A program made the position numbers and the translations under genes. The notes under the pieces were generated by a model, which did not search any database, was not told the DNA's origin, and saw only the letters and a program-made list of their open reading frames with translations. Positions 62,196 through 64,000 of a stretch of 64,000 nucleotides of DNA are shown here, one piece after another. Source of the DNA: Rhodothermales bacterium (lineage in GTDB: Bacteria > Bacteroidota > Rhodothermia > Rhodothermales > Bin80); contig CATQHT010000003.1 of NCBI GenBank assembly GCA_958296045.1, forward strand, positions 135,246 through 199,245, in the 5' to 3' direction. How positions within the stretch are numbered: the first letter of the stretch is position 1; every line of letters starts with the position of its first letter.

Positions 62196-62756
62196 TTACC
62201 TCGCGGCAGCAGTCTTGCCTGCCTTGCGACGGACATCTTCTCCCACATAGCGGATGCCCTTCCCTTTGTAGGGCTCCGGTGGGCGCAGCCCCCGGATTTT
62301 GGCCGCTACCTGGCCCACAAGCTGCTTATCTATCCCTTCAATGGTGACTCTTGGTGCCTGCCCGCGACGTCCGGGGTCCGCTGTGACATTCACCTCCGAC
62401 GGCGCCACGAAATAAACCGGATGCGAGAAACCCACTGCCAACTCGAGCACGCCCTGCTTCATTGCAGCCCTGGCACCGACGCCGATCACTTCCAGCTCCT
62501 TCTTGTAGCCACGCGTGACACCTATGACCATATTCTGGATCAGGGCCCGGTAAAGGCCGTGCTGCGAACGATGACGCTTCAGGTTACTTGGACGGTGCAC
62601 GGTCACCGTATCTGCTTCCACGCGGACCGTGATGTCCAGATTCACCTGGGTGCACAGCTCACCTTTGGGTCCTTTGACCCTCACTTCATTGCCCGATGTG
62701 ACGCTGATTTGCACGCCCTTGTCGATCGCTATTGGCAGTAGGCCTATCCTGGACAT
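62196..62756 (-). CDS. rplF: 50S ribosomal protein L6
   Basis: The 186-residue protein has SRIGLLPIAIDKGVQISVTS, VKGPKGELCTQ, and the C-terminal signature IRGLRPPEPYKGKGIRYVGE. L6 lies near the factor-binding site of the 50S subunit. Length and order are normal. Confidence 0.98.
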   Translation of the reverse strand: MSRIGLLPIAIDKGVQISVTSGNEVRVKGPKGELCTQVNLDITVRVEADTVTVHRPSNLKRHRSQHGLYRALIQNMVIGVTRGYKKELEVIGVGARAAMKQGVLELAVGFSHPVYFVAPSEVNVTADPGRRGQAPRVTIEGIDKQLVGQVAAKIRGLRPPEPYKGKGIRYVGEDVRRKAGKTAAAR

Positions 62757-62771
62757 TGGTGTTACGCTGTA

Positions 62772-63179
62772 TTAAAAGACGTGCGCCAGCACCTCGCCAC
62801 CCACATTGATCTTGCGGGCCTCCTTGTCGGTCATCACGCCACGGGAGGTGGAAAGGATGGCAATCCCAAGGCCACTCTTGACACGGGGCAGGTGTGTGGC
62901 ACGCACAAAGTGACGCAGCCCTGGCGTGGAGATACGTCTCATTTCCACAATCGCGCCCCGTCCTTTGCGATCATACTTGAGATAGATACGCAGCAGGCCC
63001 TGTTTGCCGTCGGCAATGTTGATAAATCTGCCGACGTATCCCTTATCGACAAGGATCTGCGAGATAGCCCGCTTGAGTCGGGAGGCCGGCACATCCGTGA
63101 AACGATGCCCCGCGCTTTGCGCATTGCGGATGCGCGCCAGATAGTCTGCTACCGGGTCTGTTATTCCGCTCATCACCAA
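62772..63179 (-). CDS. rpsH: 30S ribosomal protein S8
   Basis: The 135-residue protein has [20 protein letters not shown] and [20 protein letters not shown], the S8 N-terminal and C-terminal signatures. It binds the central domain of 16S rRNA and in many bacteria autoregulates this operon. Its start overlaps the rpsN stop. Confidence 0.98.
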   Translation of the reverse strand: MVMSGITDPVADYLARIRNAQSAGHRFTDVPASRLKRAISQILVDKGYVGRFINIADGKQGLLRIYLKYDRKGRGAIVEMRRISTPGLRHFVRATHLPRVKSGLGIAILSTSRGVMTDKEARKINVGGEVLAHVF

Positions 63180-63442
63180 CTGGCTTTTCTGATTCCGGGA
63201 ATTTTGCCAGCCCGCGCCATGTCCCGGAAGACAATCCGGGAGATGCCATAGGTCCTGATGTATCCGCGTCCGCGCCCGGTCAGCTGACAGCGGTTGCGCA
63301 AGCGCGAAGGCGATGCGTTGCGCGGGATTTTCTGCAGGGCTTCAAAGTTGCCCTCCGCTTTGTAGGCTGCCCGCTTGGCCGCATATTTGGCGACCAGCGC
63401 TTCGCGCTTCTTCTGACGTGCCACCACACTCTTCTTTGCCAT
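63173..63442 (-). CDS. rpsN: 30S ribosomal protein S14 (zinc-free, 89 residues)
   Basis: The protein starts [20 protein letters not shown] and has [20 protein letters not shown] then SRIVFRDMA. It is the longer, zinc-free S14 type: the CxxC pairs of the short form are absent. This type and length fit Bacteroidota-related bacteria. It is 12 bp after rplE and overlaps rpsH by 7 bp. Confidence 0.97.
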   Translation of the reverse strand: MAKKSVVARQKKREALVAKYAAKRAAYKAEGNFEALQKIPRNASPSRLRNRCQLTGRGRGYIRTYGISRIVFRDMARAGKIPGIRKASW

Positions 63443-63454
63443 ACTGCGCTATGT

Positions 63455-64000
63455 CTATGCGCTCGCGCGCCGTTCCCGCCGTACAAACGGCATACCCAGT
63501 GCCTTAAGCAGCGCTAGGGCTTCTTCGTCGGTGTTCGCGGTCGTAACACACGTGATGCCAAGTCCGCTAATCTTTTCGATCCTGTTCACATCGACTTCTG
63601 GAAAGATGATCTGCTCCCGGATGCCCAGGGAATAGTTCCCGCGTCCGTCAAAACTGCCGTCGGGCACACCTCGGAAGTCGCGCACCCGGGGCAGGGCCAG
63701 CGTGATTAGTCGGTCCAGAAATTCCCACATCCGGTTGCCGCGCAACGTCACCATAGCGCCGATCGCCATACCTTCACGCAGCTTGAAGTTGGACACGCTC
63801 TTGCGAGCCCGCCGCACTGTCGGATGCTGGCCGGTAATCATGCGCAGCTCCTGCACCGCGCTTTCTAAGAGCTTCTGGTTCTGCGTTGCTTCCCCGACCC
63901 CTTTGTTGACGGTGATCTTCACCAGCCGTGGGACCTGCAGGTCATTCGTAAAGCCAAATCGCTTGCGCAGTTTCGCCACCACTTCTAAATGGTAGCGCTG
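63455..64000 (-). CDS. rplE: 50S ribosomal protein L5 (N-terminus beyond the window)
   Basis: The protein has [60 protein letters not shown] and the late [20 protein letters not shown], diagnostic for L5, which binds 5S rRNA. A GTG at 63982 could start a 175-residue product, but the frame stays open to the window end and the residues [17 protein letters not shown] align with the usual L5 N-terminus, so the true start is outside. The gene is therefore partial here. Confidence 0.96.
   Translation of the reverse strand, partial: QRYHLEVVAKLRKRFGFTNDLQVPRLVKITVNKGVGEATQNQKLLESAVQELRMITGQHPTVRRARKSVSNFKLREGMAIGAMVTLRGNRMWEFLDRLITLALPRVRDFRGVPDGSFDGRGNYSLGIREQIIFPEVDVNRIEKISGLGITCVTTANTDEEALALLKALGMPFVRRERRASA

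Noticed and set aside
1-64000. tRNA, rRNA, tmRNA and riboswitch genes
   Set aside because: Gaps between genes were read for cloverleaf-type or riboswitch-like patterns and none was convincing; a covariance search would be needed to exclude them.

Overview
The window looks like chromosomal DNA of a moderately GC-rich (high 50s %, estimated by eye) Gram-negative bacterium, most likely Bacteroidota/Rhodothermota (Rhodothermales-like). Supporting signs are the S14 of 89 residues without zinc ligands, a Bacteroidota-style L36, a DUF4783 protein, a DUF5916/CBM9-like outer-membrane protein, a 565-residue GMC oxidoreductase, lipoproteins with clear lipoboxes, and an adhesin repeat relic. This assignment is an inference from protein families, not a database result.

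Layout. (1) 1-2419: end of a nucleotide-sugar cluster (GDP-mannose 4,6-dehydratase C-terminus, two sugar nucleotidyltransferases, a RmlC-like cupin). (2) 2416-9401: a tightly packed hexuronate catabolism operon: altronate dehydratase, a KduI/IolB-type isomerase, a complete TRAP transporter (DctP lipoprotein, DctQ, DctM) and a UxaB-like tagaturonate reductase, followed directly by cysS and a HhH-GPD protein. (3) 11429-16820, minus strand: HME-type RND pump, its adaptor, and a small lipoprotein made almost wholly of acidic, Gly, Met and His residues. (4) 16935-22938: a 1299-residue membrane histidine kinase of NtrY type, a DUF4783 protein and a GMC oxidoreductase. (5) 22939-36221: decayed adhesin DNA, an exported orphan, a DUF6807/PmoA lipoprotein, an M16 protease, an outer-membrane barrel, an AcuI-type reductase, a TonB-like protein, an AbgT transporter, a DUF5916 protein and a TIGR02206 membrane protein.

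(6) 36511-46451 is a mobile-element graveyard of about 10 kb: an IS110-family copy split by an IS1634-family insertion, an intact IS256-like reading frame whose three expected catalytic acidic residues all appear to be replaced, a 14-repeat WD40 lipoprotein, IS21 end relics, a second IS110 copy with one in-frame nonsense codon, a truncated DDE transposase ending in a 13-G run, and a relic of another IS1634-type gene. (7) 47048-52196: a cysteine-desulfurase-like enzyme, a CPBP protease, a TPR protein, a TPM-LemA-LemA-like cluster and RuvX. (8) 52669-64000, minus strand: a RelA/SpoT protein with an in-frame 81-bp insertion in its HD domain, then the spc/alpha ribosomal operon from L17 back to L5, which runs off the window end.

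The strongest unusual signals are the catalytically dead IS256 homologue beside the WD40 lipoprotein, the two IS110 copies sharing a structured noncoding 3' end (a bridge-RNA candidate), the Met/His/acidic lipoprotein next to the metal-type efflux genes, and the HD-domain duplication in RelA/SpoT. No convincing tRNA, rRNA or CRISPR array was seen.
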